This document shows, piece after piece, positions 52,398 through 61,175 of a stretch of DNA of 64,000 nucleotides. The stretch comes from Clostridium_AD sp050717515 (GTDB taxonomy: Bacteria; Bacillota; Clostridia; Clostridiales; Clostridiaceae), in NCBI RefSeq assembly GCF_050717515.1, contig NZ_JBOITL010000019.1:62001-126000 (forward strand). The letters run 5' to 3'. Position 1 is the stretch's first letter; every line of letters begins with the position of its first letter. Position numbers and translations under genes: made by a program. Under the pieces are notes generated by a model that worked only from the letters and a program-made list of their open reading frames with translations, did no database searches and had not been told where the DNA came from.

Positions 52398-53588
52398 TTG
52401 AAAAAAAATAATTATCCATTTTTAGAATTAATTAAATATATAGTATATTTGCTAGTGGCAATTTCGGTTGTTATGACTGGAGAATATTCTATGAATATTA
52501 TTACTAAATTCATTATTTGTATTATGTTATATATATTGAATACTCAGATAAGAATGTATTTTTTATATGCAAAAAAATATGCAGTAATAATTTCTCTTTT
52601 TATAGATTTAGTATTGATTTCTGTAATCTATTATAGTTTTGGTGGTTTTGTTTTTATATATTATTTCATTTCAGTTTTAGATGCTGCGTTGATGTTGCCT
52701 AAAGCATATGCATATGTAGTTATTTCAGTTTTGTATGCAGCAGTAATATTTCAAAGCGGTAAACCAATTTATGGTAAGATGCAGAATTATACCTTAATTA
52801 ATGTGATTTTTAACACGGTGATTGTAGTTATATTTGGAGCCTTGGGAAGATATATTGAAGAAGAAAGAGAGAGAAAAAGTGAAGCGCAGGATTTATATGA
52901 TAAGCTAAGAATATCGGAGGAAAATCTAAAAGATACCTTTGAGAAATTACAGCAGTATTCAAATACTGTAGAAGAGTTAACTATTTTAAGGGAGAGAAAT
53001 AGAATATCTAGAGAAATCCATGATTCTGTTGGACATACTTTATCTACACTACTTATTCAGCTTCAAGCAATTCCTTATGTAATGAAAAATGACCAAAATG
53101 AAGGTGGAAAAATGGTAGATAATTTAGTACATTTCACTAAAAATGGCATAGAAAATGTTAGAAGGGCGGTAAAGGAGCTTAAACCAACGGATTTTGATAG
53201 TTATCAAGGTATTTTTGCCCTTCAGGAACTTACTTCAAATTTTGAAAAACTTAGTGGAGTTGTGGTAAGGTTCATTGTTTCTAGTGAAAAATGGGCATTG
53301 AGTGGAGATCAGAGCTTCACCTTATATAGAATAATTCAGGAGTCGCTTAATAACTCACTTAAGCATGGTAATGCATCTAGCGTTACTATATCACTTCAAT
53401 TTTTAGAAGATAAGTTGTATTTACATATAAAGGATGATGGAAAAGGCTGTCTAAAGATTAAAAAAGGCTTTGGGTTAAATGGTATTGAGCAGAGAGTGAA
53501 AAGTCTTGGGGGAGAAGTGGATGTTCATGCTGAAAAAGGCTTTGAAATCAATATATCCATACCCAAAATTGAAAGTTTAATAAAATAA
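52398..53588 (+). CDS. NarL-type sensor histidine kinase
   Basis: The first 150 or so residues hold five to six hydrophobic segments with little extracellular loop, as in intramembrane-sensing kinases. A short coiled coil (EERERKSEAQDLYDKLRISEENLKDTFEKL) follows, then a HisKA_3 domain with the phospho-acceptor in ISREIHDSVGHTLSTLLIQLQ and an HATPase_c domain with NNSLKHGNASSV and DDGKGC. The start is TTG at 52398 with a weak ribosome binding site (GTAGGTG). It overlaps the response regulator gene and precedes an ABC exporter, like LnrJ of B. subtilis. Confidence 0.9.
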   Translation: MKKNNYPFLELIKYIVYLLVAISVVMTGEYSMNIITKFIICIMLYILNTQIRMYFLYAKKYAVIISLFIDLVLISVIYYSFGGFVFIYYFISVLDAALMLPKAYAYVVISVLYAAVIFQSGKPIYGKMQNYTLINVIFNTVIVVIFGALGRYIEEERERKSEAQDLYDKLRISEENLKDTFEKLQQYSNTVEELTILRERNRISREIHDSVGHTLSTLLIQLQAIPYVMKNDQNEGGKMVDNLVHFTKNGIENVRRAVKELKPTDFDSYQGIFALQELTSNFEKLSGVVVRFIVSSEKWALSGDQSFTLYRIIQESLNNSLKHGNASSVTISLQFLEDKLYLHIKDDGKGCLKIKKGFGLNGIEQRVKSLGGEVDVHAEKGFEINISIPKIESLIK

Positions 53589-53602
53589 TGGGGGGGAGTC
53601 CT

Positions 53603-54259
53603 TTGGAAAAAATTAATATAGCAATTGCAGATGATGAAGTGCTTATAAGAGAAGGATTAAATATTATATTAAGTGCTAATCCAGAAATAAATGTGGTAGG
53701 GATATGTGGTAACGGAGAAGAGGCACTAAAATTATGTAGAAGTGAAAAAATAGATGTAGTACTTATGGATATAAGAATGCCTTTCTGTGATGGAGTTATG
53801 GGAACCAAGCTTATAAAAAGTGAATATAAGGATATAAAAATTCTAATATTAACTACATTTAAAGATGATGAGTATATATATGATGCTATGAAGTATGGTG
53901 CAAGTGGCTATCTTTTAAAAGATACATCCTATGATATAATTATAGATGGTATTAAAAGTGTATATAGAGGCAATGTGGTTATGCACCCTGAGGTAGCAGC
54001 CAAAATGATAAACAATACCCAGTCTAGTTCTAAAAAAGATTTAAGTAATATTATGGAAAAATACAATTTAACTCCAAGACAAATAGAATTTATAATTGGA
54101 ATTGGAACAGGGCTTACAAACAAAGAAATTGCCAAAAGTCTTTTTGTTACAGAGGGAACAGTAAAAAATCATATTACTGAAATACTCTCAAAGCTAGAGT
54201 TAAGAGACAGAACTCAAATAGCAATTTTTGCACTTAAAAATTCACTAGTGGATTTTTAA
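53603..54259 (+). CDS. NarL/FixJ-type response regulator
   Basis: A receiver domain with phosphorylation site D in VVLMDIRMPFCDG and conserved lysine in YLLKD is followed by a LuxR-type helix-turn-helix (LTPRQIEFIIGIGTGLTNKEIAKSLFVTEGTVKNHITEILSKL). ATG at 53588 overlaps the kinase stop (TAATG), but GGGGGGAG lies inside that frame, so the TTG at 53603 is favoured. The difference is five codons. It should regulate the ABC genes downstream, as LnrK does. Confidence 0.9.
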   Translation: MEKINIAIADDEVLIREGLNIILSANPEINVVGICGNGEEALKLCRSEKIDVVLMDIRMPFCDGVMGTKLIKSEYKDIKILILTTFKDDEYIYDAMKYGASGYLLKDTSYDIIIDGIKSVYRGNVVMHPEVAAKMINNTQSSSKKDLSNIMEKYNLTPRQIEFIIGIGTGLTNKEIAKSLFVTEGTVKNHITEILSKLELRDRTQIAIFALKNSLVDF

Positions 54260-54294
54260 GGATATTGCCTCTTCCAAGATAATGATTTAATTTT

Positions 54295-54340
54295 ATAACC
54301 ATTACTTAAGAACATGACTTAAGTAATGGTTATTTTTTTA
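54295..54340 (+). terminator. Perfect terminator between the regulator and ABC genes
   Basis: Arms 54295-54310 and 54318-54333 are perfect 16-bp reverse complements (core CCATTACTTAAG) with a 7-nt loop, followed by a run of seven T. A third, partial copy of the left arm (CATTACTTAA, 54345-54354) follows and could pair with the right arm instead. Confidence 0.8.
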
Positions 54341-54359
54341 TAGTCATTACTTAACTCAA

Positions 54360-54388
54360 TGGATATAGATACTGGAAATTTATATAAT
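54360..54388 (+). promoter_or_regulatory. Possible promoter of the ABC operon
   Basis: TGGATA (54360-54365), 17-nt spacer and TATAAT (54383-54388). The -35 element is poor, which suits a promoter needing activation by the response regulator; the repeats at 54299-54354 could be its binding sites. Confidence 0.4.
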
Positions 54389-54424
54389 ATAAATATAAAC
54401 AAATCATGTAAAGGGGTGTTGGAG

Positions 54425-55363
54425 ATGTCAATAATTGAAATAAATAATGTTATAAAAAGATATGAGGACAAATTAGCTGTTGATAGTATAAATCTCAATA
54501 TAGAAAAAGGAGAATTATTTGGACTGGTTGGACCTAATGGAGCTGGGAAATCTACTCTCATATCAATGATTTGCGGATTATTAAAGGCTGATGGAGGAGA
54601 CATAAAGATTTTTGATAATTGCATAAATAAAAAGCCCGTACAAGCTAAAAGGCACATAGGATTTATCCCTCAGGAAGTGGCACTATATGAAAATTTAAAT
54701 GCATATGACAATCTTGTTTTCTGGGGTAGCATGTATGGACTAAGGGGAAGTATACTAAAAAATAGGATTAAAGAAATCCTTGAAGCTACAGGACTTACTG
54801 AAAGATCAAGGGACAAAGTAAAAAAATATTCAGGTGGTATGAAAAGACGTCTTAATATTGCAGCGGCAGTAATGCATCATCCAGACATTATAATTATGGA
54901 TGAACCAACAGTGGGAATTGACCCTCAATCAAGAAATCATATATTGGAGTTTACTAAAAACTTAAATCGTGAATATGGGACAACTGTTATATATACAAGT
55001 CATTATATGGAGGAAGTTGAGAGTCTATGTAACAGGATTGCAATATTAGACGAAGGCAAAGTAGTTGCTAGCGGTACTAAAGATGAAATAAAGAGAATGG
55101 TAACAAATGAAGAAAAGTTAGAACTTATTGTAGAAAATTTCAAGGAAGAAATCATATTAAAATTGAAGACGGTAGAAGGGGTTAAGAGAATAAATTATAT
55201 TGAGCCGTTGCTAACTTTGACTGTTGAAAATTCGCAGAGGAATCTTCAAGACATTATTATGGTTCTTATGGCTTTTGCAGTAAGAATAAACAATATAAGT
55301 GTCAATTCACCAAACTTAGAAAGTGTATTTTTAAGTTTAACTGGAAAGAGCCTAAGAGATTAA
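54425..55363 (+). CDS. ABC exporter ATP-binding protein (LnrL/NodI-like)
   Basis: This is a 312-residue ATPase of the drug-export (DRA) type. Walker A is GPNGAGKST, the signature is YSGGMKRRLN, Walker B is IIIMDEPTVGIDPQ, and HYMEEVESLCNRIAI follows. The C-terminal 80 residues form the accessory domain seen in ABC-2 exporters. AAGGGGTG (54411-54418) sets the ATG at 54425. Two ABC-2 permeases follow closely, forming the exporter. Confidence 0.92.
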   Translation: MSIIEINNVIKRYEDKLAVDSINLNIEKGELFGLVGPNGAGKSTLISMICGLLKADGGDIKIFDNCINKKPVQAKRHIGFIPQEVALYENLNAYDNLVFWGSMYGLRGSILKNRIKEILEATGLTERSRDKVKKYSGGMKRRLNIAAAVMHHPDIIIMDEPTVGIDPQSRNHILEFTKNLNREYGTTVIYTSHYMEEVESLCNRIAILDEGKVVASGTKDEIKRMVTNEEKLELIVENFKEEIILKLKTVEGVKRINYIEPLLTLTVENSQRNLQDIIMVLMAFAVRINNISVNSPNLESVFLSLTGKSLRD

Positions 55364-55383
55364 AAAATGTGGAGGTGGAAAAA

Positions 55384-56622
55384 TTGAAAACATTTAGGAT
55401 ATTTATAAAAGACATTAAGGTGTTTTTAGGAAATATAAAATTTTATATACTTATATATTTGATTATGCCTCTTTTACTAGGATCTCTTTATGGAATGCTT
55501 TATGAAAAACAACTTAACCCAGATAGGCATATTCCTACAGTAAATGTAGCATTGATAGACATGGACAAAAGCACGTATACAGCGACTTTGAAGGATATTT
55601 ATAAATCAGATAATATGAAGCAGTATATAGACCTTAGTGAGACATCTGATATAGATGAAGTAAAAGCTAATCTTCAAAAAGGAAAGATTAAAACAGCCAT
55701 AGTGATACCAAAGGGATTTTCGCAAAAGGTTCAAAAGGGTGAAGCTATTAATGTAAAAGTTTTAAAAGCGCCATCCTCTGGTGTTGAATCACAGATTGTT
55801 TTTGATATAGTAAATTCTTATGCTCAGGAACTTAATAATAATATAAATATATTTTCTGTAGTAGAGGGGAGTGTTAAGGAGAAATCTTCTATAGAAATGT
55901 TAAAAAAAGCAGTTATAAATAAGACAATCAGCTTAAATAGTGAAAATTTTATAAATACAGTTAATATAACTAAAGATAAAAAGCTTAGTGGAAAACAAAT
56001 TTTTACAATCTCAATGCTAGCATTTATTAGTCTTTATATATCAGTAATAGGAGCACAAAATATGGTGAGAGAAAAAGAAGAAGGCACATTTGCAAGATTA
56101 AAATCTACTTCTTTAAGTATGAAAAGTTTGTACCTTGCTAAAATATGTTTTGTGTTTTTTATAACTCTAGTGGATATTATATTATACATTGGCGTTTCCA
56201 AAATAATTGGAATAAACCTTGGAGAGAGTTATATTAAGCTGATTTTAATTGGTATTTTACACGCCTTTACTATAACAGGTATTAGCGCTTTTATAATGAA
56301 TTTATATAAAAATCAGCAAAATTTAAATGCAAGCTTTACAGCAGTAATTATGATATTTGCTTTGCTTGGTGGAAGTTTCTATCCCCTTCAAAATGCTGCC
56401 GAAATCATGAGGAAAATTGCTAAATTCACCCCGAATTATTGGATTCAGGATAGCTATAATAAAGTAATGCTTGGAGGAAGTATAAAAGATTTAATAGTAA
56501 ATATTATAGTGCTTTTAGGTATTGGAATTTTTGGAATAGTTTTTGGTGCATATTTTATGAGAAAAAAACAAGGTAATAATCTAGTTAAAAAATTAAATAA
56601 GGGCCAAGAGGTTCAACTATAG
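55384..56622 (+). CDS. ABC-2 type permease (first, LnrM-like)
   Basis: This is a 412-residue membrane protein with one N-terminal helix, a long extracytoplasmic domain (about 35-190, starting RHIPTVNVALIDMDKS) and five or so C-terminal helices including FALLGGSFYPLQNAAEIM. This layout is that of the ABC2_membrane_3 family. GGAGGTGG (55371-55378) points to TTG at 55384. It follows the ATPase by 20 nt and is followed by a related permease, suggesting a heterodimeric channel. Confidence 0.88.
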   Translation: MKTFRIFIKDIKVFLGNIKFYILIYLIMPLLLGSLYGMLYEKQLNPDRHIPTVNVALIDMDKSTYTATLKDIYKSDNMKQYIDLSETSDIDEVKANLQKGKIKTAIVIPKGFSQKVQKGEAINVKVLKAPSSGVESQIVFDIVNSYAQELNNNINIFSVVEGSVKEKSSIEMLKKAVINKTISLNSENFINTVNITKDKKLSGKQIFTISMLAFISLYISVIGAQNMVREKEEGTFARLKSTSLSMKSLYLAKICFVFFITLVDIILYIGVSKIIGINLGESYIKLILIGILHAFTITGISAFIMNLYKNQQNLNASFTAVIMIFALLGGSFYPLQNAAEIMRKIAKFTPNYWIQDSYNKVMLGGSIKDLIVNIIVLLGIGIFGIVFGAYFMRKKQGNNLVKKLNKGQEVQL

Positions 56623-56659
56623 TAAAAAAAATATTGATATGATTAAGGAGGCGGCAGGC

Positions 56660-57835
56660 ATGCAAGTTATTCATATGGCATTTTTACATTTGAAAAGAAT
56701 GTTAAAACAGAAAACACCCATATTTTCAATGATTTTAATCCCCGTTTTAGTAGTGGGTACAATTGCATATTTTACAAGAGATTCTAAGGGTTCATATTAT
56801 GGGACTGTTGACATTTCAATAGTTAATAGTGATAAGGGAAGCTTAGGCAAGAAACTTATAGAAGAATTAAAAATAGATAAAAATTTCAAAATCAAAGAAT
56901 TAGGGCTTGGAGAGGCTGAAATAAAAATAAAACAAAATAAGGCAGGAGTAGCTCTAGTTATACCTGAAAACTTTACGGAAAATTTAGAAAATGGTAACTT
57001 GAAAAAATTAGATGTATTGAAATTGTCAGATAGTAATATGGATATTACCATCTCCAAAAAGGTAAATAATTTTGTAGCTCAAAGGCTTCTTTCAAATAAA
57101 GTCATATCCACTATAAAACAGAATGATATTGTAGTAAATACAGGGTATGCAGAAATTACAAAAAAAGTAGATGCTTCATTAAGTAATAATCCAGTAAAAG
57201 TTCAACTAGAAGAGATTAAAAAGGATGGAACACGTACCTTATCAGGTTCATTATCTACCAGCCTTATAATTAATTTTCTTATGTTCTCAATGATATATAT
57301 TGTCAGTGAAATGGTGGAACTTAGAAATAACAAAACCCTAAGAAGAAGTATATCAACACCTAATAAAAGTACTAGTATAATAGGCTCTGTGATTTTATCT
57401 ATGCTATTTTTATGTTGGATTCAAATAGGACTTATGATAATAGTGACAAAATATATTTTTCATATATATTGGGGAAAATCAATGCTAGCAGTGTTTTTGA
57501 TATTTACTATTTTTATAGTGCTTGTTTTGAGTCTTGGATTATTAATATCAAGGTATGCTAAAAACCAATCTGAGGCTGCGGGTATTGTTAATTTAATAGT
57601 AGTCCCAACATGTATTATTAGTGGAACCTTTTTACCATTGGAATTTCTTCCAGCAGTATTTAAAAAAATAGCTTATTTTACTCCACAAAATTGGGCATTA
57701 TCTGCACTTGATGATGTGGCATTAAAAAATAGCGGTGTCATAGATATTCTTCCAAAGTTAGCAGTTTTAATTTTGTTTGCACTTGTGTTTTTCATAGCAG
57801 GATCAAGAGCATTAAAGGAAATGGTTGAAGTATAA
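56660..57835 (+). CDS. ABC-2 type permease (second, LnrN-like)
   Basis: This second permease of about 391 residues has the same layout as the one before it: an N-terminal helix, an extracytoplasmic domain (from TVDISIVNSDKGSLGKKLIEEL) and C-terminal helices with SGTFLPLEFLPAVFKKIAYFTPQNWAL. AAGGAGGCGG sets the ATG at 56660. It ends the unit, with a strong terminator after it. The order kinase, regulator, ATPase, permease, permease is that of B. subtilis lnrJKLMN, for which the export of linear polyenes is known; the substrate here is only inferred. Confidence 0.88.
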   Translation: MQVIHMAFLHLKRMLKQKTPIFSMILIPVLVVGTIAYFTRDSKGSYYGTVDISIVNSDKGSLGKKLIEELKIDKNFKIKELGLGEAEIKIKQNKAGVALVIPENFTENLENGNLKKLDVLKLSDSNMDITISKKVNNFVAQRLLSNKVISTIKQNDIVVNTGYAEITKKVDASLSNNPVKVQLEEIKKDGTRTLSGSLSTSLIINFLMFSMIYIVSEMVELRNNKTLRRSISTPNKSTSIIGSVILSMLFLCWIQIGLMIIVTKYIFHIYWGKSMLAVFLIFTIFIVLVLSLGLLISRYAKNQSEAAGIVNLIVVPTCIISGTFLPLEFLPAVFKKIAYFTPQNWALSALDDVALKNSGVIDILPKLAVLILFALVFFIAGSRALKEMVEV

Positions 57836-57842
57836 TCAATAG

Positions 57843-57872
57843 CTCCCACTATTTTTAGTGGGAGTATTATTA
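57843..57872 (+). terminator. Terminator after the ABC operon
   Basis: CTCCCACT (57843-57850) pairs with AGTGGGAG (57857-57864), loop ATTTTT, followed by TATTATTATTTG. Confidence 0.8.
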
Positions 57873-57886
57873 TTTGTTTAAAATAT

Positions 57887-57915
57887 TTGATAAATAATTG
57901 TAAATAAAGTATTAT
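57887..57915 (+). promoter_or_regulatory. Promoter of the two-TM orphan gene
   Basis: TTGATA (57887-57892), 17-nt spacer and TATTAT (57910-57915). The start would be about 25 nt before the gene. Confidence 0.55.
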
Positions 57916-57945
57916 ACATATATCCATATATATAGGGGGACAAAC

Positions 57946-58713
57946 ATGAAGAAATCGAATTGGCGTTTAAAACTTTCTGTATTATTGATACTTTCATCAG
58001 CATTATTATATTGTTTTCACTATTTTGCTTTTAGAGATGCACATCATATATTCTTATATCTTGTAGGTGATTTAGCTTTTATACCTATTGAGGTTTTATT
58101 TGTATCATTAGTTATAGATGGAGTTATTAAAATAAGAGAGAGAGAAGCCCTAATAGAAAAACTCAATTTAATAATAGGTGTATATTTTAATGAAGTAGGA
58201 ACTACTATTTTGAAATACTGCACATCCATTGATCCAAAGGTTAATGAAATAGCAAATTCCCTTATAGTTGAGCCAAGTTGGGAAGAAAGAAATTTTAAAA
58301 AAGCATTAGAAAAGTGCAAAAATTATAATTATGAAATTGAATTTTGTAAAGTTGATTTAGAAAAAATGAATGAATTTCTATTAAGTAAAAAAGGATTTTT
58401 ATTGAGATTATTAGAAAATCCGAATTTATTGGAACATGAAACCTTTACTCATTTGTTAACGGCAGTTTTTCATTTAGAAGATGAGTTATCTTCAAGGGAT
58501 TTATCAAAACTAAGAGATGATGAAAAAGAACATTTAGAAATTGATATAAAAAGAGTATATGGAGCAAGCGTAAGCCAATGGGTTCTGTATATGAAGCATT
58601 TGAAAAATACTTTTCCATATTTATTTGTTACGGCAATGACTAATAATCCGTTTGATACGAGAACTAAAGAGGAGATTGAAAAAAATATTAAGGATACATA
58701 TTATAAAAAATAA
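57946..58713 (+). CDS. Unknown protein with two membrane segments
   Basis: I do not recognise this 255-residue protein. Two hydrophobic helices lie near the N-terminus (LSVLLILSSALLYCFHYFAF and LVGDLAFIPIEVLFVSLVIDGVI), followed by a charged helix (KIREREALIEKLNLI) and a soluble, mostly helical domain rich in Glu and Lys. The soluble part (about 75-255) should be cytoplasmic. It has its own promoter and terminator, so it is not part of the ABC operon. Start ATG with GGGGG upstream. Confidence 0.75.
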   Translation: MKKSNWRLKLSVLLILSSALLYCFHYFAFRDAHHIFLYLVGDLAFIPIEVLFVSLVIDGVIKIREREALIEKLNLIIGVYFNEVGTTILKYCTSIDPKVNEIANSLIVEPSWEERNFKKALEKCKNYNYEIEFCKVDLEKMNEFLLSKKGFLLRLLENPNLLEHETFTHLLTAVFHLEDELSSRDLSKLRDDEKEHLEIDIKRVYGASVSQWVLYMKHLKNTFPYLFVTAMTNNPFDTRTKEEIEKNIKDTYYKK

Positions 58714-58731
58714 ACTTTTGATAAAAAATAT

Positions 58732-58776
58732 ACTTTCGCTTTCTTAGATGTATTTTAAGAAAGCGAAAGTTTTTTA
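58732..58776 (+). terminator. Terminator after the two-TM orphan gene
   Basis: A 15-bp perfect stem (58732-58746 with 58756-58770) and a 9-nt loop, followed by TTTTTATT. Confidence 0.85.
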
Positions 58777-58879
58777 TTGCCACAAAATAATAAATTTAAA
58801 AGCAAACATTTGTTTGTATAAAATCTATTTTTGTTGTCAATAATTTTAAAAAGTTATTAAACAAAAAAGGAGAGATATT

Positions 58880-59209
58880 ATGAATAATGTATCATTAATA
58901 GGAAGAATAACAAGAGATTTGGAACTAAAAGATTTTAATGATGGCAAAGGGTTTTATACTAAATTTACATTGGCAATTGATAGAATACCTCGTAAGGACT
59001 CACAACCTGAAGCAGATTTTATAAATGTTTTAGTGTGGAATGCATTAGCTGAAACTATGTGCAAATATTTAGGGAAAGGAAGCCAAATTGGTCTAACCGG
59101 TAGACTTTGTAGCAGTAGTTACACAGATAAAGATGGTAATAAAAAATATAGTATGGAAGTTGTAGCTGAAGATTTTAAATTTTTAGATAAAAAGAAAGAG
59201 ATAGTGTAA
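58880..59209 (+). CDS. Short single-stranded DNA-binding protein
   Basis: This is an SSB/PriB-type OB fold protein of 109 residues: NNVSLIGRITRDLELKDF, FINVLVWNALAETMCKYLGKGSQIGLTGRL, KYSMEVVAEDFKFL. It lacks the long linker and acidic C-terminal tip (DDDIPF) that recruits partners in the main SSB, and so resembles the short SsbB/YwpH type associated with competence in Bacillus. It lies apart from the rpsF-ssb-rpsR locus of the main SSB. A palindrome-like CAAACATTTGTTTG at 58803-58816 is just upstream. Confidence 0.88.
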   Translation: MNNVSLIGRITRDLELKDFNDGKGFYTKFTLAIDRIPRKDSQPEADFINVLVWNALAETMCKYLGKGSQIGLTGRLCSSSYTDKDGNKKYSMEVVAEDFKFLDKKKEIV

Positions 59210-59334
59210 TGCACGTAAAACTAGCGAGACAAAAATTCATTATTTCTAGATTGTTTTTTACAATTAGTTAGAAAATAAAATGCATTTGTAGTAATATATA
59301 TATGTAGTAGTTTATATAATATGGAGGTGCGTTT

Positions 59335-59814
59335 ATGAAGACTATTGTTGTAGCAGGAGGTTGTTTTTGGGGTGTAGAAGCTTATATGTCAAGAATAGAT
59401 GGTATTATTGAAACTGTAGTTGGTTATGCTAATGGTTCAAAGAAAGACCCAACATATAATGAGGTTTGCCAAGGGAACACCGGGCATGCAGAGGCTTGTT
59501 TAATAAGTTATAATGAAGATATTGTCTCACTAGAGAAAATATTAGAAAAATTCTGGGGAATAATAGATCCTACAGCGTCTAATAGACAAGGACCTGATAT
59601 AGGAACTCAATACAGAAGTGGCATTTATTATACTGATAAGAAGGATTTAGACATTATATTAAAAACAATGGATGAAGTCCAAAGTAGAAATAATAAGCCC
59701 ATAGTAACAGAGATAGAACCTCTTTCTTGTTTTTATGATGCTGAAGATTCTCATCAAAAATATCTACAAAAGAATCCTGGAGGTTACTGTCACATTAATT
59801 TAGATGATGATTAA
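59335..59814 (+). CDS. msrA: Peptide methionine (S)-S-oxide reductase
   Basis: MsrA repairs S-form methionine sulfoxide in proteins. The catalytic cysteine is in AGGCFWGVEAYMSRIDG, followed by VGYANG, YNEVCQGNTGHAEA, FWGIIDPTASNRQGPDIGTQYRSGIYY and FYDAEDSHQKYLQKNPGGYC. At 159 residues it is a compact single-domain form with no MsrB fusion. Start ATG behind GGAGGTG. A bidirectional terminator separates it from the convergent alcohol dehydrogenase. Confidence 0.95.
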   Translation: MKTIVVAGGCFWGVEAYMSRIDGIIETVVGYANGSKKDPTYNEVCQGNTGHAEACLISYNEDIVSLEKILEKFWGIIDPTASNRQGPDIGTQYRSGIYYTDKKDLDIILKTMDEVQSRNNKPIVTEIEPLSCFYDAEDSHQKYLQKNPGGYCHINLDDD

Positions 59815-59847
59815 GCAAATATATATTTATTAGAAAAATAAAGCCAT

Positions 59848-59885
59848 AAAAACAAGGAAGTGTAGAATCACACTTCCTTGTTTTT
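59848..59885. terminator. Bidirectional terminator between msrA and the dehydrogenase
   Basis: A perfect 16-bp stem (59848-59863 with 59870-59885), core CAAGGAAGTGT, has A-run and T-run ends, so it can end transcription from both sides. Confidence 0.85.
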
Positions 59886-59934
59886 ATAAGTTTTGGTGTA
59901 TGAAAATATATGATAATTTAGGATGTAGCGTGAG

Positions 59935-61035
59935 CTATACTTTTAAGGAGTCATTATATATTTTTAGTATATCTTCTCTTTTTACGGGTGCAGGGTGATT
60001 TTTTAATTTATCATTGTTTAAAGCCATTTTTCCTGCATATAAGCACATTTCTTCATAACTTACAGTATTTACGTATCCAAGCATAGCATTTAAGAAATTA
60101 CCAAGAACATCTAAATTTTCTAGGGTTAATAGATATAAAATTTTTCTAACCTTATTTTCATCCACGCAAAATTCTAAATATGATTTTAAAAGTAATCCAT
60201 TTGCTTTCCCATGTGGTATATTATGAAAATATGTAAGAGCGTAGCCCATTCCGTGTGGAAGAGATGTTCCAGCTTGAGCTATTACCATACCAGCAATGGA
60301 AGACGCAAGCATTAACTTTTCTCTTACTATATAAGTAAAATCTTTTTCTTTTATCATATTTAAACATTCTCCAAATAATTTCAAGCCCTTTTCGGCTAGA
60401 GCATCACTTAATACATTTGCATTTGAAGACATATACCCTTCTATTAAATGGGATAGTGCATCTATGGAAGTATTAATAGTTATTGGGTCTGGCAGGAACA
60501 TTAGATATTTTACATCTAGTAGGGCATATTCAGGAAATATTCTTTGACATATACCACGCTTTGTTTGCATCTCATTATCTGTAACTATAGAATAAGGAGT
60601 TGTTTCACTTCCGGTTCCAGCTGTAGTTGGCAGGGCAATTACCGGTATAGATTTTAAATGTGGACTATCAAACAAATTATATCTTGTAGCCTTTGGATTA
60701 TTTATTAACACACCGGCTGCTTTTGAGGCATCAATGGGAGAGCCTCCTCCAATGCCGATAATAAAATTGGATTTTTGCGCCCGTCCAAGTTCTGCAATAT
60801 TCTCTACGGTTTCTAAAGAGGGATTTTCTTCTACACTATTAAAAATATCATATAAAATTCCTTCCGACCTAAGTGCAGTTGTAACATCTTTTAATGAACC
60901 ATTTATTATTGAAGAATTTTTACCCGTTACAATTAAAGCTTTTTTTCCATAATTATTAAATAAGTTGCTATTTTTTAATACTACATCTTCGCCTAGTAAT
61001 ATTTTTGTGGGCATGTAGTAATTCATAAACTCCAT
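59935..61035 (-). CDS. Iron-containing (group III) alcohol dehydrogenase
   Basis: This 366-residue enzyme interconverts an alcohol and an aldehyde or ketone with NAD(P)H. GIGGGSPIDASKAAGVL binds the dinucleotide. Metal ligands are in DALSHLIEGYMSS and the family signature GTSLPHGMGYALTYFHNIPHGKANGLLL. Substrate cannot be fixed; butanol- or 1,3-propanediol-type enzymes are in this family. On the minus strand AAAGGAGGT precedes the ATG at 61035. It is the only reversed gene besides yraN. Confidence 0.92.
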   Translation of the reverse strand: MEFMNYYMPTKILLGEDVVLKNSNLFNNYGKKALIVTGKNSSIINGSLKDVTTALRSEGILYDIFNSVEENPSLETVENIAELGRAQKSNFIIGIGGGSPIDASKAAGVLINNPKATRYNLFDSPHLKSIPVIALPTTAGTGSETTPYSIVTDNEMQTKRGICQRIFPEYALLDVKYLMFLPDPITINTSIDALSHLIEGYMSSNANVLSDALAEKGLKLFGECLNMIKEKDFTYIVREKLMLASSIAGMVIAQAGTSLPHGMGYALTYFHNIPHGKANGLLLKSYLEFCVDENKVRKILYLLTLENLDVLGNFLNAMLGYVNTVSYEEMCLYAGKMALNNDKLKNHPAPVKREDILKIYNDSLKV

Positions 61036-61175
61036 AATATACCTCCTTTATTCTATTTGTAGAATATTACATTATGTATATATTATATCATTAGGCAAGT
61101 TAAAAGAAAGGGGAGTAAATATATTACAAAATTTTACTTTGAAGGTGGTAATTAAATGAAAAAAGATTTCGACAA

